Assembly (NCBI GenBank): GCA_963277665.1
Contig: OY728119.1
Location: forward strand, 311,942,206-312,006,205
Direction of reading: 5' to 3'
Source of the DNA: Viscum album
Lineage: Eukaryota; Streptophyta; Magnoliopsida; Santalales; Viscaceae
DNA length: 64,000 bases
The notes under the pieces: generated by a model
The model's database searches: none
Seen by the model: the letters and a program-made list of their open reading frames with translations, nothing else
Told to the model about the DNA's origin: nothing
Program-made: the position numbers and the translations under genes
Shown: piece by piece, positions 36,827-47,658 of the stretch
How the letters are laid out: each line of letters begins with the position of its first letter
Position numbering within the stretch: position 1 is the first letter of the stretch

Positions 36827-37817
36827 GAGACAATGACGGAAACAGTTGTAGGATCTAGGACTCCCTTGACTTCTTCTTATGTAGAGGTAGTGCATGCAGG
36901 AAGTGGTTCTAGTGAAAGAGGTAGATCTCAGATTATTGGAAGAGAGGGAGAGTTATTAGGTGGAAAGGGACAGGAGCAGGACACAGGGGGTGGTCTACCA
37001 ATACACTCTAGCCCAAGGAGGGAGGTTCCAGCTATCAAGCTGGGCAACCGCTTTGAAGGGCTGGTGAATGATGATCTGGTTCAGGACTTAGATATAGCTC
37101 GGACTGATGAGCAGGGGGCGTCCAGTGATGAGTCTGTTGAGTTCTCACCAGGTGATACTGCGGATGACCTTCATGATAGAGGGCCTCCCAGTCCAAGGAG
37201 GAGAAAAATCATGAATGGGAAAGGGAAAAAGGACTATTCATACTTACCTCTCCCAATGGAAATAAGATCTACCAAAAATTTGAAGGACATGATGATTTCA
37301 GGTGACTCCAAAACCTCTGGTGGCCAAGCTGAGTCCACGGATCATGGTGTTTCATCCCTTCAGCTGTGAGAGTTAGGTGTGTCCCATGAGTAATCCTTTG
37401 AGATGATTTTACATTTGGATTAAGAGACAGTGGAAAGTATTTTGGTGATTAATGCCTCTGGTGAAGAATCTGACAAGATTATGGTAAGGTTTATTAAAGT
37501 AGCAACCAATGAAGAGCAGAGTGTATGGATTGACAAGAAAGACCTTATATTGATAAGGGGATACAATGAAGGTAAGATAAATCAAGAGGAGTACATGAAA
37601 ACTTGGGACAAGATGGAGTCTTGTTTTGAAGACTTATTAGAGGGTGTTCCAGACACATGGGTATCCTCTATCTCTTGGAAACTTTTTAGGGATAATTCTT
37701 CCAGTAGGCTCAAATTTCTTTTCAATGGTTCTGTAATTTCTCATGATGCTTGAACTGGTTGGTTTCTCACTTTTACCTTAAAAGTGTTTTTGAAAATAAA
37801 AAAGTTACTTTGGATGG
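36827..37817 (+). mobile_element. 991-bp ORF-bearing retroposon with perfect 9-bp target duplication
   Basis: ataaatggt occurs at 36818-36826 and again at 37818-37826, while the homologous LTR copy 1 has an empty site near 31896-31906. That makes this a clean insertion. The ORF starts within seven bases of the 5' boundary. The 3' end (ttggtttctcactttta... then gaaaataaaaaagtt) matches that of the 475-bp insertion at 1891-2365. There are no terminal inverted repeats and no long poly-A. Its class is uncertain: LINE-derived non-autonomous retroposon is the best guess. Confidence 0.7.
36833..37753 (+). pseudogene. ORF of the 991-bp retroposon, three in-frame stops
   Basis: From the ATG at 36833 a single frame of 307 codons reaches TGA at 37751-37753, with stops only at 37367 (TGA), 37391 (TAA) and 37421 (TAA), each one C-to-T step from Arg or Gln codons. 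The N-terminal part (about residues 1-180) is Gly/Ser/Glu-rich and disordered-looking, with a start (LTSSYVEVV) resembling that of the ORF at 1894. The C-terminal ~110 residues (37430-37753) are different: compact, Lys/Glu/Trp-rich, with DKKDLILIRGYNEGKINQEE. I do not recognise that part. It could be an ORF1 tail, a captured host fragment, or a family-specific domain. Confidence 0.5.
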
Positions 37818-39182
37818 ATAAATGGTATTTTTAAGGGTAAAATAAGTAGTCCTTATAAAATCACTATTATATAATACTCATTTTAGGTTTTTATAATTTC
37901 ATGTGCACTAATTTTAGAACTCATGGAGCATTCCAAAAACACCACTTATTAAATGATTTTTTTTTGAAAACTCTACTAAAAATCCTCACATAACATATAC
38001 AGTAGGTACGGCCTCATATTCCTCAACAAGATTCTATAAAATATTCACTTCTAATCTTCATAGTTGTATGAGAATGTATAGCACATATGTCTGTAGTGTG
38101 GAACTCTTACTTAAAGCGTGAGCGCTTCTCATGAAAACTATACAATATATAATCTAATACTTGTATATAGAAGTAATACCTCATCTATTCTTCATTATCA
38201 ATCAAATAGCCTTAGGTCACAATGATTTTATGCCTCAATGAACATCCAATCTTTGATGTTTTTCCTTCGATACTTTTTCGTTTATATTGTTCTTGAAAAC
38301 CTGATAATTTCATTTCTGGAATCAAGAAATACATTCATTAGTCCTTATCAATAGATATTTATTAAAATAGTAATGTATCATGGATTAAATAAGATTCATG
38401 ATGTTTTTATCTTGAATTCACAGCATAAGCATCATCAAATTTGATTTTCTCTTCAGAATAAAAAATTATAGAAACTCAATATTTTTCACCTAGGGAGTAA
38501 GGGAAATTCAGTTATTTGTGATTAAACTTTGCATACTTTGACTCGACTACATGATAGATTCCATTAAGTGGTACGTCATATATTAGAATTTGGATATATT
38601 GTGCTCTGATGATAATTTTCCTATATGGATCTTTATTCGGGTACATGGATCTAAATTTGAATATGTAGCAGAATTCAGCTTTGTGGATTCCCATATATTG
38701 GATAGAACCCATATGTAAAACCTTGTATGTGGCCTAAATTACATTATGTCAATATATGAAAATATTTTCATACATGGTGAATTTGTATATGTGGATTCAC
38801 CTATGTTTTGGGAAATCATGTATGTGGCCATTAGTGTACATTGAACTTTGTATACTTAGAGTTTGGACTTAGGAAAAAATTCCAGATTCCCTTATTTTCA
38901 AAATAGGGCTCCTCCACTCTATTTTTAGTCATTATAAATCACTTATAAATACTTAAAAACGCCTTTGGTGATTTATGAAACTTTCTAAAACACTTTAAAA
39001 TGGTTCCCAAGGAATTTTCATCAAACTAAAAACTATCTTCTTTGATTTTTTCAATATAGAACACTGTATTCATCACTTCATATTTAATTTAGTCTTCATC
39101 CAAGTGTGTTTCAACATTGATTTCAGAAGCTATATTCACAAGAACATGAGGATGGAATTTCCTTAGATCTAAAACTCTAATC

Positions 39183-41072
39183 TCCCACTCAACAATATTT
39201 TAACACGAATAACGGTATCTCTATCAATTTTTTCACTTATCCAAAACTTACAAAATGTTGTAGAAAGAATTGGAACTCCATAACCTATCAAATTATATCA
39301 TGAAATTCATCACATTAATCATATAATTTATTAGTCTACTATTCCATGTTTTTTAGTCATATATTTAAGTATCGTAAGTTCTATCTTTATTTCATTACTA
39401 GAAAATGAGACTCCCTTTTTATTTCCATTAATAGTATCATAGTTATCCTTTTCCCATGATGAATTATCAGCACCTTTAAGCTCTATTTAATGTGTGGATA
39501 CACATTCTGTCACCCAACTTATCCAAGAATACATTTAATTCATTTATATTGAAAAAAATACAATCTAAATAAAATCCAACCTCCTTCAAATGTAAGATCA
39601 CTTCATGCTGGATTGAATCCATCCAGTTTATATTATTTCTTTCAATGAAATAACACCATCTTATGTGCTTCCACTAACCTGACATTCTGAGGATCTATTG
39701 AACTTTAATTAAACTCACATTTTTTCTACTTTTAGTGAACATACTTATGCTATATTAATTCAAACATGCATAGTGTTAGTGTACTATCTTCATTCAGGTA
39801 CACCCAAGTGTTACTTCTAATGACTAAAATTTTAGAGCTTTAACACTTAATCCAAAAAATAGTTATCACACCAAACCCAATAATCTCCCACTTGATTTTT
39901 TTTTCAGAAGTTGAGTCCAATAATCTCCCACTCAAATAGTATTCACATGCTCACACAAAAGTATCTCTAGTCAGCTTCTATTCACCCTCCTTTCATAGAA
40001 ACCACATGTTTCTCCACCCTATGATACATTTGACCATTTGGGATACCATTGAAATAAAATACTCTTTAGTTCTTCGGAACCATATTATATCATTCATTAA
40101 ATCCAAAAAACTCAACTTAATGCCTCCATGTAGTTCCTCCAAATAAAATAGGAATTGATTTATCATCCTCTAAATTTGTTGAAATTTTCAACAAGTTGCA
40201 TCATGCACTATGTCCGTAACTTTTATCTTCAATATGACTACTTCTGAAACTCTAAAATCTAAGTTTTTTCAATTTGAGATCATGTCAATACACCTAGATC
40301 TGGTGAAATCATTATTGGAATGGAGTAACATAGTCCTTTGGATAAATTTGGTCTAATTATTGTCAGCCCATATTATAAAATAGAGCATAAATCTTGCGGT
40401 TCAACCTTCACAGTGAAGTCGTTAGGGTTGTAGGGGAAAAGAACCCCTGCTTTGGGTTATGGGGACCAATAGTCCCCAACCCAAATTTTTGAATCACCAT
40501 ATAAATGTTAACACTGTAGCAAAGCTGACTGATGATAGAAATAGTGGTACTATAGAAGTGGGGACTTCCACATGGTTATTGTAGCATAACTAATCAGTGA
40601 CACTAATTGGGTACTATATATTTGTGGAATTTCTACCATTGGTTACTATAGAACAATAGACTTAATATACATATTAGCACTATGGGAATGTAGGTTACTA
40701 TACCAACTCATTTATTTATAAGATCATTTTTATCTTTAAATTTTGAACCCTGATAATTACTCTATAATTTATTTCCAAAATAGTGAAGTATTCTACCTCT
40801 CTATAGATATAGGGATTATTCCCAAACCATGTAAATATTGTCTCTTATGATATTATTCTTGTTCTTTTCTTTATTCCTTTTACTCTTATTCTAAAATAAT
40901 ATGTATTTTTTAACTCCCAATGTTTTTGTAAAAATCATTGTATCTAACCACTATCTGGAAAAACTTCTTATGTCATCGGCATAATAAACTCCCATTGAAC
41001 TTTTGATCGGTTCAACTAATAAATTTTTAGTCCATTTATCTTACTTATTCTATATGTTTTTTACCCCTTAAG
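39183..41072 (-). other. Copia internal remnant on the left side of the Athila insertion
   Basis: Minus-oriented sequence upstream of LTR copy 2. 39605-39800 is similar to 54740-54940. No polymerase motif could be read. It ends at the target duplication of the Athila element and resumes at 51947. Confidence 0.4.
40515..40697. repeat. ~66-bp degenerate tandem repeat
   Basis: Two units start with tgtagca at 40515 and 40580 and end in a ccacatggttat / accattggttac motif; a third, shorter unit follows from about 40646 to 40697. Each contains a gtactata box. Confidence 0.45.
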
Positions 41073-41077
41073 TATCT
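41073..41077. repeat. Target-site duplication of Athila element, left
   Basis: TATCT, repeated exactly at 51942-51946 on the other side of the element. Its position fixes the element ends at 41078 and 51941. Confidence 0.8.
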
Positions 41078-42808
41078 TTATAGATCACTGTCGTGGGTGC
41101 CCTTAAATGATTAGTGTGATTTTGGGGTACTTAGGTGCAGCAGAGTGGCTGACCAAGGTCGTCTCTCAAAGGAGGAAGTGAATTTAACAACTTATTAGAG
41201 GTATTTTAAAAAATGAAATATAATAGAATAAAAACACTACTTTAAAGTATTGGGGTTTTTTATAGTTTATGAATCTAGAAGAAGTTTTCTGGAAGAAGAT
41301 TGTATAAATTTTTTTTGTTTTTAGTTTTGAAATGAATTTCGATTAAAATGACACAACAAGAAGATGTTTTTTTTTAGAAATCTATTTTAAAAGGCGTAAT
41401 CGATCTAACTCTACCTCTTAACTTTATTATTAATAATTATAATTTAAATTAACATTCACTTAATTATGATCCCTTAATTTGTTAAATCCCTAACCCTACG
41501 AGAATTAACTTTACCACGAAGATGATGTGAATTTAACCCTAGGCTAACTTCGGAACACGCAGTTGCAGCACCCTGCTTTGATTGATGTTCTAAGATTAGC
41601 TTATTGTTAGTGGTAAATTAAGGCACATATCCATTCTTGAAATGAGTATGACTTGTTTTTAGGGATCATATTTGAACTCTACAAATTTATCCCATATGGT
41701 CTTGTATTACCGATTAAGATCGCACTCTCACAATTTACACAAAATCCCAACCTCGCGTGTTTTTGTGTTAATTATTCAATTGATTACTTAGTTTCTTACA
41801 ATTTAAAAACATAATCCATGGATCATATTAAGTGAATTACAGTATCTCAATGATTCAAAATAATTAAATGAAGAAGGATAGAGGTCGATCGATTACTAAA
41901 AAGAACTACTCTTCCATGGGCGGTGTAGTCATCGTGGAGACGTTTTTCATAAGCAAAGAATTGAAAGGGTAGAACCCAATCTTGTCTCCACTCTTGATTA
42001 CAACACAATTAAGAATATTAATATAATAAGAATAGGGAAGAACACAGAAGATTATTTGAAGAAAAATTCAAGAAACAAACATGAAATAAAATAAATACAA
42101 AGAGGAGGTGGGAGAGGAGAGCCTTTTTGGAAGAGAGGTTTGCACAAGGGATTACTTCTTCCAAGAGTTTTTAGGGGCTCCCAAGAGACACCCTTTCGGA
42201 AACACCTTCCCAAAGCCTCGATCAGACCTCTAAAAGAGTTAAAACACCCTTTAAATAGAGTTTGTGAGGGCTAGGGATACATAACTTTTTATGTGTGAAA
42301 TGAAAAACTCGGACAAATATTTTATTCCAAGTTTCACCGCCTAGTTGACCTCCAAAACGCATGAATTGACCGACCTTCCAGAATTATGATTTGTGCAAAA
42401 TCATCGCTCTGAGATTTCCTCAAAATTTGGGCTCAATACAAGCCCGGATAAAGAAGATATGGCCCAAATACAGAACCCATGTCCATTATGCCGAGTCCAG
42501 CCCACCATTGGATTAATGGCCCATTTACTCCATCCAAATGAACTTGTTAGCTATAGTGTCCTGAATTACAGTTGTAGAAAATTAAGTTAGGAACACAGTT
42601 ACAAAATTTCAAATTCAAATAATAAATATAAAAATATTTATCTTTGAAATACTACAGTGCACTATAAAGGTTAAAACTGGAATTTTCTCCAAATTTTCAA
42701 ATGAATGATCAAATCCCAAATATTTTATAAATAAACATATTTAACACAATGTGAGGAAATTATATCATTTATTATCAATAAAATATTCAACAAAATAGTG
42801 TTTTATCA
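41078..42808 (-). mobile_element. Athila-type 3' LTR
   Basis: 1731 bp, the same length as the LTR at 50211-51941 and highly similar throughout; by eye about one difference per 20 bases. The 5' end on the minus strand is TGATAAAAC. On the minus strand a CTATTTAAAGG motif (around 42250) could be the TATA element. The 3' end extends 11 bases past the usual ...CACGACA terminus to ...CTATAA, a shift required by the target duplication. Confidence 0.85.
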
Positions 42809-42822
42809 ACTCCCCCACACTT
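42809..42822 (-). other. Athila polypurine tract
   Basis: Minus strand reads AAGTGTGGGGGAGT directly before the LTR start. Two close relatives of the motif occur upstream at about 43621-43635 and 44268-44282, where they could serve as extra plus-strand priming sites or mark old duplications. Confidence 0.7.
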
Positions 42823-44399
42823 ACCCTTTTGCACTCCTGTGCAAAACCTCATGTCAAGTAAACATCAATATCAAATCAAAACCAATTTTAAAACACATAT
42901 CCTTGAGATTAAACAATTATACACCAAGAAACAAAATATATCATGCCTCGTAAAAAACCATTATTTCAAGTTCTTCATTTATATTATTCAATATATTTCC
43001 ACTTCATCTATCCTCTCATGCACAAAACACTTACCTCGCTTGAATTTTCTCTCATCACACAAATATCAAAAACAAATTGCAATGTCTTTCTCATATAAAC
43101 TCATACAAGGGTCACCATAGGATTGATAGATTCATACATCGCTATCCGATGTGAGTCAAGGACATATGTTTATCATGAGGACTTTTTAGGGTTGTTCTGT
43201 GGCTTTCGGTTGGTAGGATTTAGATGTGAAAAATTCTGAGGCTGAATGAGGAGGGCTTGACTCTTTTTGAAGCAAAATTGCATTAATCTAATTTTCACTT
43301 AAATATGGTCCTCTACTCAATCCCCATAGTATCAATTCATCTCCATCATCATGAAAAGTCATGAAAATTTTACACCATTCATCATTTCAGCATCAAAAAT
43401 TTCAATCTTCTCAAACATGATTTTCTTGAAAGCTCCAGATGGGCACAGCTTTCCACCTCAATTAGAAGCTCCAGAAAAGGCACAGCTTCACTTGTCATGA
43501 AAGCTCCAGAAAAGGCACAACTTTCAATATAATGACTTTCTTCAGTAGAAAACACATCTCTTCAGAATTTAATTTTCCACCCAAAGTATCACAGAATGTG
43601 GTGGCATAACACAAGATAGATTCCCCCACACTTAAGCTCAACTAGATTATGCAATTTCACTTCAAGAGTTGGTTGGATAGGGAAAATTGGCTTGTAATGT
43701 GGCTAACCAAATAGGTTGTGCATGGATTCTAAGGGCTACAAGGATTAAATATTCAAGGTAGTCCATTATAAAAAAGGATTCTTTGAAATAGGGGCTTTAA
43801 TACCAAACAAATGCCTCAATAATTTAAACATATGTACCTTAACCCTCAAGTTTTGACAGGAATAGATCAAATTCTGGTTAAATCAAGCATGGTTTGGTTC
43901 TCTCAAGAAGTGAGGTGAATGTAAAGAATATGAAAATAATGGTTTAGAAGCCTCGCAGAAAAGTGATTTCAAATATAAAGACAGTGAGATGTGGCATGGG
44001 ATTCAAAATTCAGCGTACTTTTCATGAAATTACTAAATATTTGAACTTGAAACAAAGTCATTTCAGCATTCATTTAAGCTTAGTTTCAAGGGGTAAATTG
44101 TTTCAATTATTGATATGGATTTAAAAATGGTGATTAGAATCATTTTAGCTCAAAAGTTTCAAAAAACACAGAAAAATGTAATATAAACACACAAAATTTG
44201 AAAAACACAAAAAAAAATTGGTTTTTTTTTAACAGAAAAACAATTGAAATTACTGAACTAAAAGGTTCCCTCCCCCATACTTAAAATATTGCATTGTCCT
44301 CAATGTGAACCCATGAGATGATATATGCACATGAAATGCAGAATTTTTAAATAGGACAAATAATATAAAAGTGAAAGGGTTAGGAACTGCCTGATGTGG
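42823..44399 (-). other. Athila 3' noncoding region, no env-like gene
   Basis: About 1.6 kb between the integrase stop and the polypurine tract, where many Athila elements carry an env-like ORF. Nothing coding is seen; the 93-codon plus frame at 42839 is in AT-rich sequence and has no features. Contains the hairpin repeats at 43428-43535. Confidence 0.55.
43428..43535. repeat. Three tandem hairpin units in Athila 3' region
   Basis: Three copies of gaagctccaga...ggcacagcttc at roughly 35-40 base spacing. Within each unit the ends (gaaagct and agctttc, or gaagct and agcttc) are inverse complements, so each can fold into a short stem. The conserved loop motif is ccaga(a/t)..gcaca. Confidence 0.65.
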
Positions 44400-45566
44400 T
44401 CAAGTGATGATGGGGTCATGCAGTGTGATAAAATCCACTACATCAGTAGTATTTCCCTCAATGTATCTCTTAAAACGTTTCCCATTGACTGTAAAGCTCC
44501 TTCCAGTGTCCTCTTGTGTGATCTCCACTGCACCATAAGGAAAAACATTAGATACAATATAAGGACCTAACCATCTGGAATGCAACTTACCAGGCATCAG
44601 CTTCAGTCGTGAACTGTAGAGAAGGACTTTCTCTCCAACATGAAACTCCCTTTGTTGGATCATTTTTTCATGAGCTGCTTTTGATCTTTCCTTGTAGAGC
44701 CTTGAGTTGTCATATGATGACAATCTAATCTCCTCAAGCTCTTGAATTTGCAGCTTCTTTTGGATTCCAGCTTGGGCCAAATCCATGTTGCATTTCTTTA
44801 TAGCCCAATAAGCATGATGCTCAACTTCCACGGGGAGATGACACGCTTTCCCAAAAACAATCTGAAATGGTGAAATACCAATTGGTGTCTTGTATGCTGT
44901 CCTATAATCCCACAATGCATCATCCAAGCACTTACTCCAATCCTTCCTATTTGGCTGCACAGTTTTCTCCAAAATTTGTTTCAACTCATGATTTGAAACC
45001 TCAGCCTGGCCATTTGTTTGGGGGTGGTATGGTGTTGATGTTTTGTGTGTCACCCCATACTTTCGAAGGAGGGAAGAGAAATTCCTATTACAAAAGTGTG
45101 TCCCTTGGTCACTGATGATGGCCTTTGGTACTCCAAACCTGCAAAAAATCTGTGTTTTGACAAAGTCCACAACAACATGAGAATCATCAGTCCTAGTGGC
45201 CTTAGCCTCCACCCATTTACTCACATAATCAACAACAACCAAAATGTACAAAAAACCAAAGGAACTAGGAAAAGGGCCCATAAAATCAATTCCCCAAACA
45301 TCAAAAATCTCACAGAATAAAATGGGTTGTTGGGGCATCTCGTGTCTCCTTGAAATATTTCCAGTGTGTTGGCAATGAGAGAATAACTTACAAAACACAT
45401 GGGAATCATGGAATAAGCTAGGCCAATATAATCCAGAGTCTAAAACTTTCCTAGTTGTCCGTTGGGGTCCAAAGTGTCCACCACATGCAAGTGTATGACA
45501 GAATTGCAAAACAGACTCAAACTCATGATCAGTAACACACCTCCTAATAACTTGGTCACTACACAT
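44400..45566 (-). pseudogene. Athila-type integrase (388-codon open segment of a broken pol)
   Basis: Longest open frame in the window. Residues 20-70 are the N-terminal zinc-binding region with H24, H31 and C65, but the first Cys of the CxxC pair is Phe (residue 62). The catalytic triad is complete: D94 (WGIDFMGPF), D153 (IISDQGTHF) and E189 (NGQAEVSN), with 35 residues between the last two. A C-terminal GPY motif (RWLGPYIV, about 331-338) follows. [13 protein letters not shown] and [16 protein letters not shown] are Athila-lineage signatures. The frame continues upstream past a stop near 45601 into RNase H linker sequence, so the ATG is incidental: this is part of a polyprotein. Integration activity would be impaired by the lost zinc ligand. 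Confidence 0.85.
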
Positions 45567-45599
45567 GCACCATAAGTATGGATCATCCCAAACATAAAA

Positions 45600-46249
45600 T
45601 CTTTACTCACTCTTTAATTTTTGGACTTTATGTTTCTTTAAATTTGCAGGGATTTCAGAGGAAACAAGGTAGTTAGCTAAATCAGCATACCAAGGATGCG
45701 TACCTGAGATGGTATAGAGATTCTCATCGGGGAAAGTGTCCCGAAGTGGTACCTAATCCAAGGTGTCATCCTCTAGTGTGTGAGTAAGACTACTCATGTG
45801 GTCTGCCACCAAGTTTTTTTACCCCTTTTTTCCTTTATCTCGATGTCAAACTCTTGAAGAAGAAGCATCCAACGGATAAGTCATGGCTTTGCATCTGGCT
45901 TCTTCAAGAGGTACCTCAGAGCTGCATGGTCAGAAAAAACAACTACTTTAGAGACCAATAAATATGAACGGAATTTATCTAAAGAAAATATTACAGTAAG
46001 AAACTCCTTTTCTGTGGTAGTGTAGTTTGATTAGGCTGAATCCAATGTCCTTGATTCATAGGCAATCATATGTGAACATCCTTCCACCCTCTGAGATAAG
46101 ACAGCTCCAATCGTGAAGTTGGAGGCGTCACACATAAGCTCAAAAGGAATCTCCCACCGTGGGGGTTGTATGATAGGTGGAGTGGTCAGACGTTTTTTTA
46201 GCTCATCAAATGAATTCCTGCAAGAAACATCAAACACAAAATCAGAATC
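45600..46249 (-). pseudogene. Athila-type RNase H and connection domain
   Basis: Starts at the stop that ends the RT segment (46250, same frame) with FDVSCRNSFDELKKRLTTPP, then the RNase H core: FELMCDASNFTIGAVLSQR (first catalytic Asp), the YTTTEKEFL segment (Glu) and VVVFSDHAALRYLL (Asp). In-frame stops lie near 46032 and 45885; a frameshift occurs near 45820 in a T/C-run, and another stop near 45752. It degrades the RNA strand of the RNA-DNA hybrid during replication. Confidence 0.75.
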
Positions 46250-47604
46250 CTATTGAAGTAATCTTGACATAGGAAGAGTAATCTTACTAAAATCTTTGAT
46301 GAAGCGTCGATAAAATCCTGTATGCCCTAGGAAAGATCTAACATCATGCACACATGAAGGATATAGTAAGGATGAAATAATATCTACCTTTGATCTATCA
46401 ACCTCTATCCCATGTTTTGACACTACATGCCCTAAGACAATGCCATGCTCTACCATGAAATGACACTTTTCAAAGTTCAGGACCAGATTCTTCTCAATAC
46501 AATGATTCAACACCTTTCCCAAACTAATTAGACATTCATCAAATGAAGACCCATACACTGTAAAATCATCCATAAATACCTCCATGCAGGTCTCAATAAA
46601 ATCAGAAAAAATACTCACCATGCATCTCTGGAAGGTACCTGGGGCGTTGCAAAGTCCAAAGGGCATCCTCCGGTAGGCAAATATGCCAAAGGGACAGGTG
46701 AATGTAGTCTTCTCCTGACCCTCTGAAGCTATATGAACCTGAAAATATCCAGAAAATCCATCCAAGAAACAATAGTGTGTCTTCCCAACTAGTCTCTCAA
46801 GCATCTGATCAATAAATGGGAGGGGAAATGGTCTTTGCGAGTGGAATGATTTAGTTTCCTATAATCAATACACACACGCCAACTGTTTTACACCCTCATT
46901 GGAACTAACTCATCTTTCTCATTTTTAACAACAGTAACACCACTCTTCTTAGGCACAACCTGAATAGGACTTACCCACTGAGAATCTGCAATGGGATATA
47001 TTATACCTGCCTCGAGCAATTTTTCAACCTCTTTTTTAACAACCTCCAGAAGGGTTGGATTGAGTCTCCTTTGTGGTTGCCTCACCGGTTTAGCCCCATC
47101 CTCCAAGAGAATATTATGCATGCAAATGGAGGGGTTAATACCTGATATGTCTACCAATGTCCAACCAATTGCCCTAATGTTATCTCTCAAAATATTCAAA
47201 AGTTTTTCTTCATGTTCAAAAGAGAGATTGTTAGCAATGATAACAGGTAATCTATCACCACTCAGCAAGTATTCATATTTAAGATTTGGGGGCAATGGCT
47301 TGAGTTCCAATGTAGGGGGGTGATGTATGGATGGAGAAATTGATGCAACAGACATATCTGCACAATAAACATCAGTATCAGAATAAAAATCATCACAATC
47401 AAAGAATAAAGCACCAAATCCATCAGCATACTCAATAGCCATGTCATAATCAGAGTTCACATGATCAAAATCAGAATATGATTCCATTTCAAAATCAAAT
47501 CTTAGAGAGTATTGTTCCTTAAAAATGGTTGTAGAAGTACTCTTAGACATCAAACTAGAACCAATACTCATAATCTCCCTAAGAATAGGACAATCCAATT
47601 CCAT
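46250..47604 (-). pseudogene. Athila-type reverse transcriptase
   Basis: Two open segments, 47604-46888 and 46804-46250. The first ends with the RT lead-in (AGIIYPIADSQWVSPIQVVP) and a TAA near 46889; after it comes WRVCIDYRKLNHSTRKDHFP, then a one-base loss near 46825 shifts the frame. The second segment has the palm motifs: FLDGFSGYFQ (first catalytic Asp), FAYRRMPFGLCNAPGTFQR, and the catalytic box FMDDFTVYG. It then runs through LGHVVSKHGIEVD into the connection domain. Only one stop and one indel separate it from an open frame, so decay is moderate. Confidence 0.85.
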
Positions 47605-47658
47605 GGGGTTTTTACTTGGTGGTTCAAAATGGGAGATAACAAAAGCAGAATGGTCCTC

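Larger units (their letters stand above)
36091..39180 (-). mobile_element. Copia-type LTR, copy 2 (with an insertion)
   Basis: Aligns with 31130-33253 of copy 1 in the same order, apart from the 991-bp insertion at 36827. On the minus strand the LTR starts at 39180 after the purine tract GTTGAGTGGGAGA (39181-39193). Left of 36091 homology stops at the gypsy-like block. Further similar tracts (aatctcccactt- and aatctcccactc-type) at about 39890-39901 and 39927-39940 suggest a second, older junction. Confidence 0.5.
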
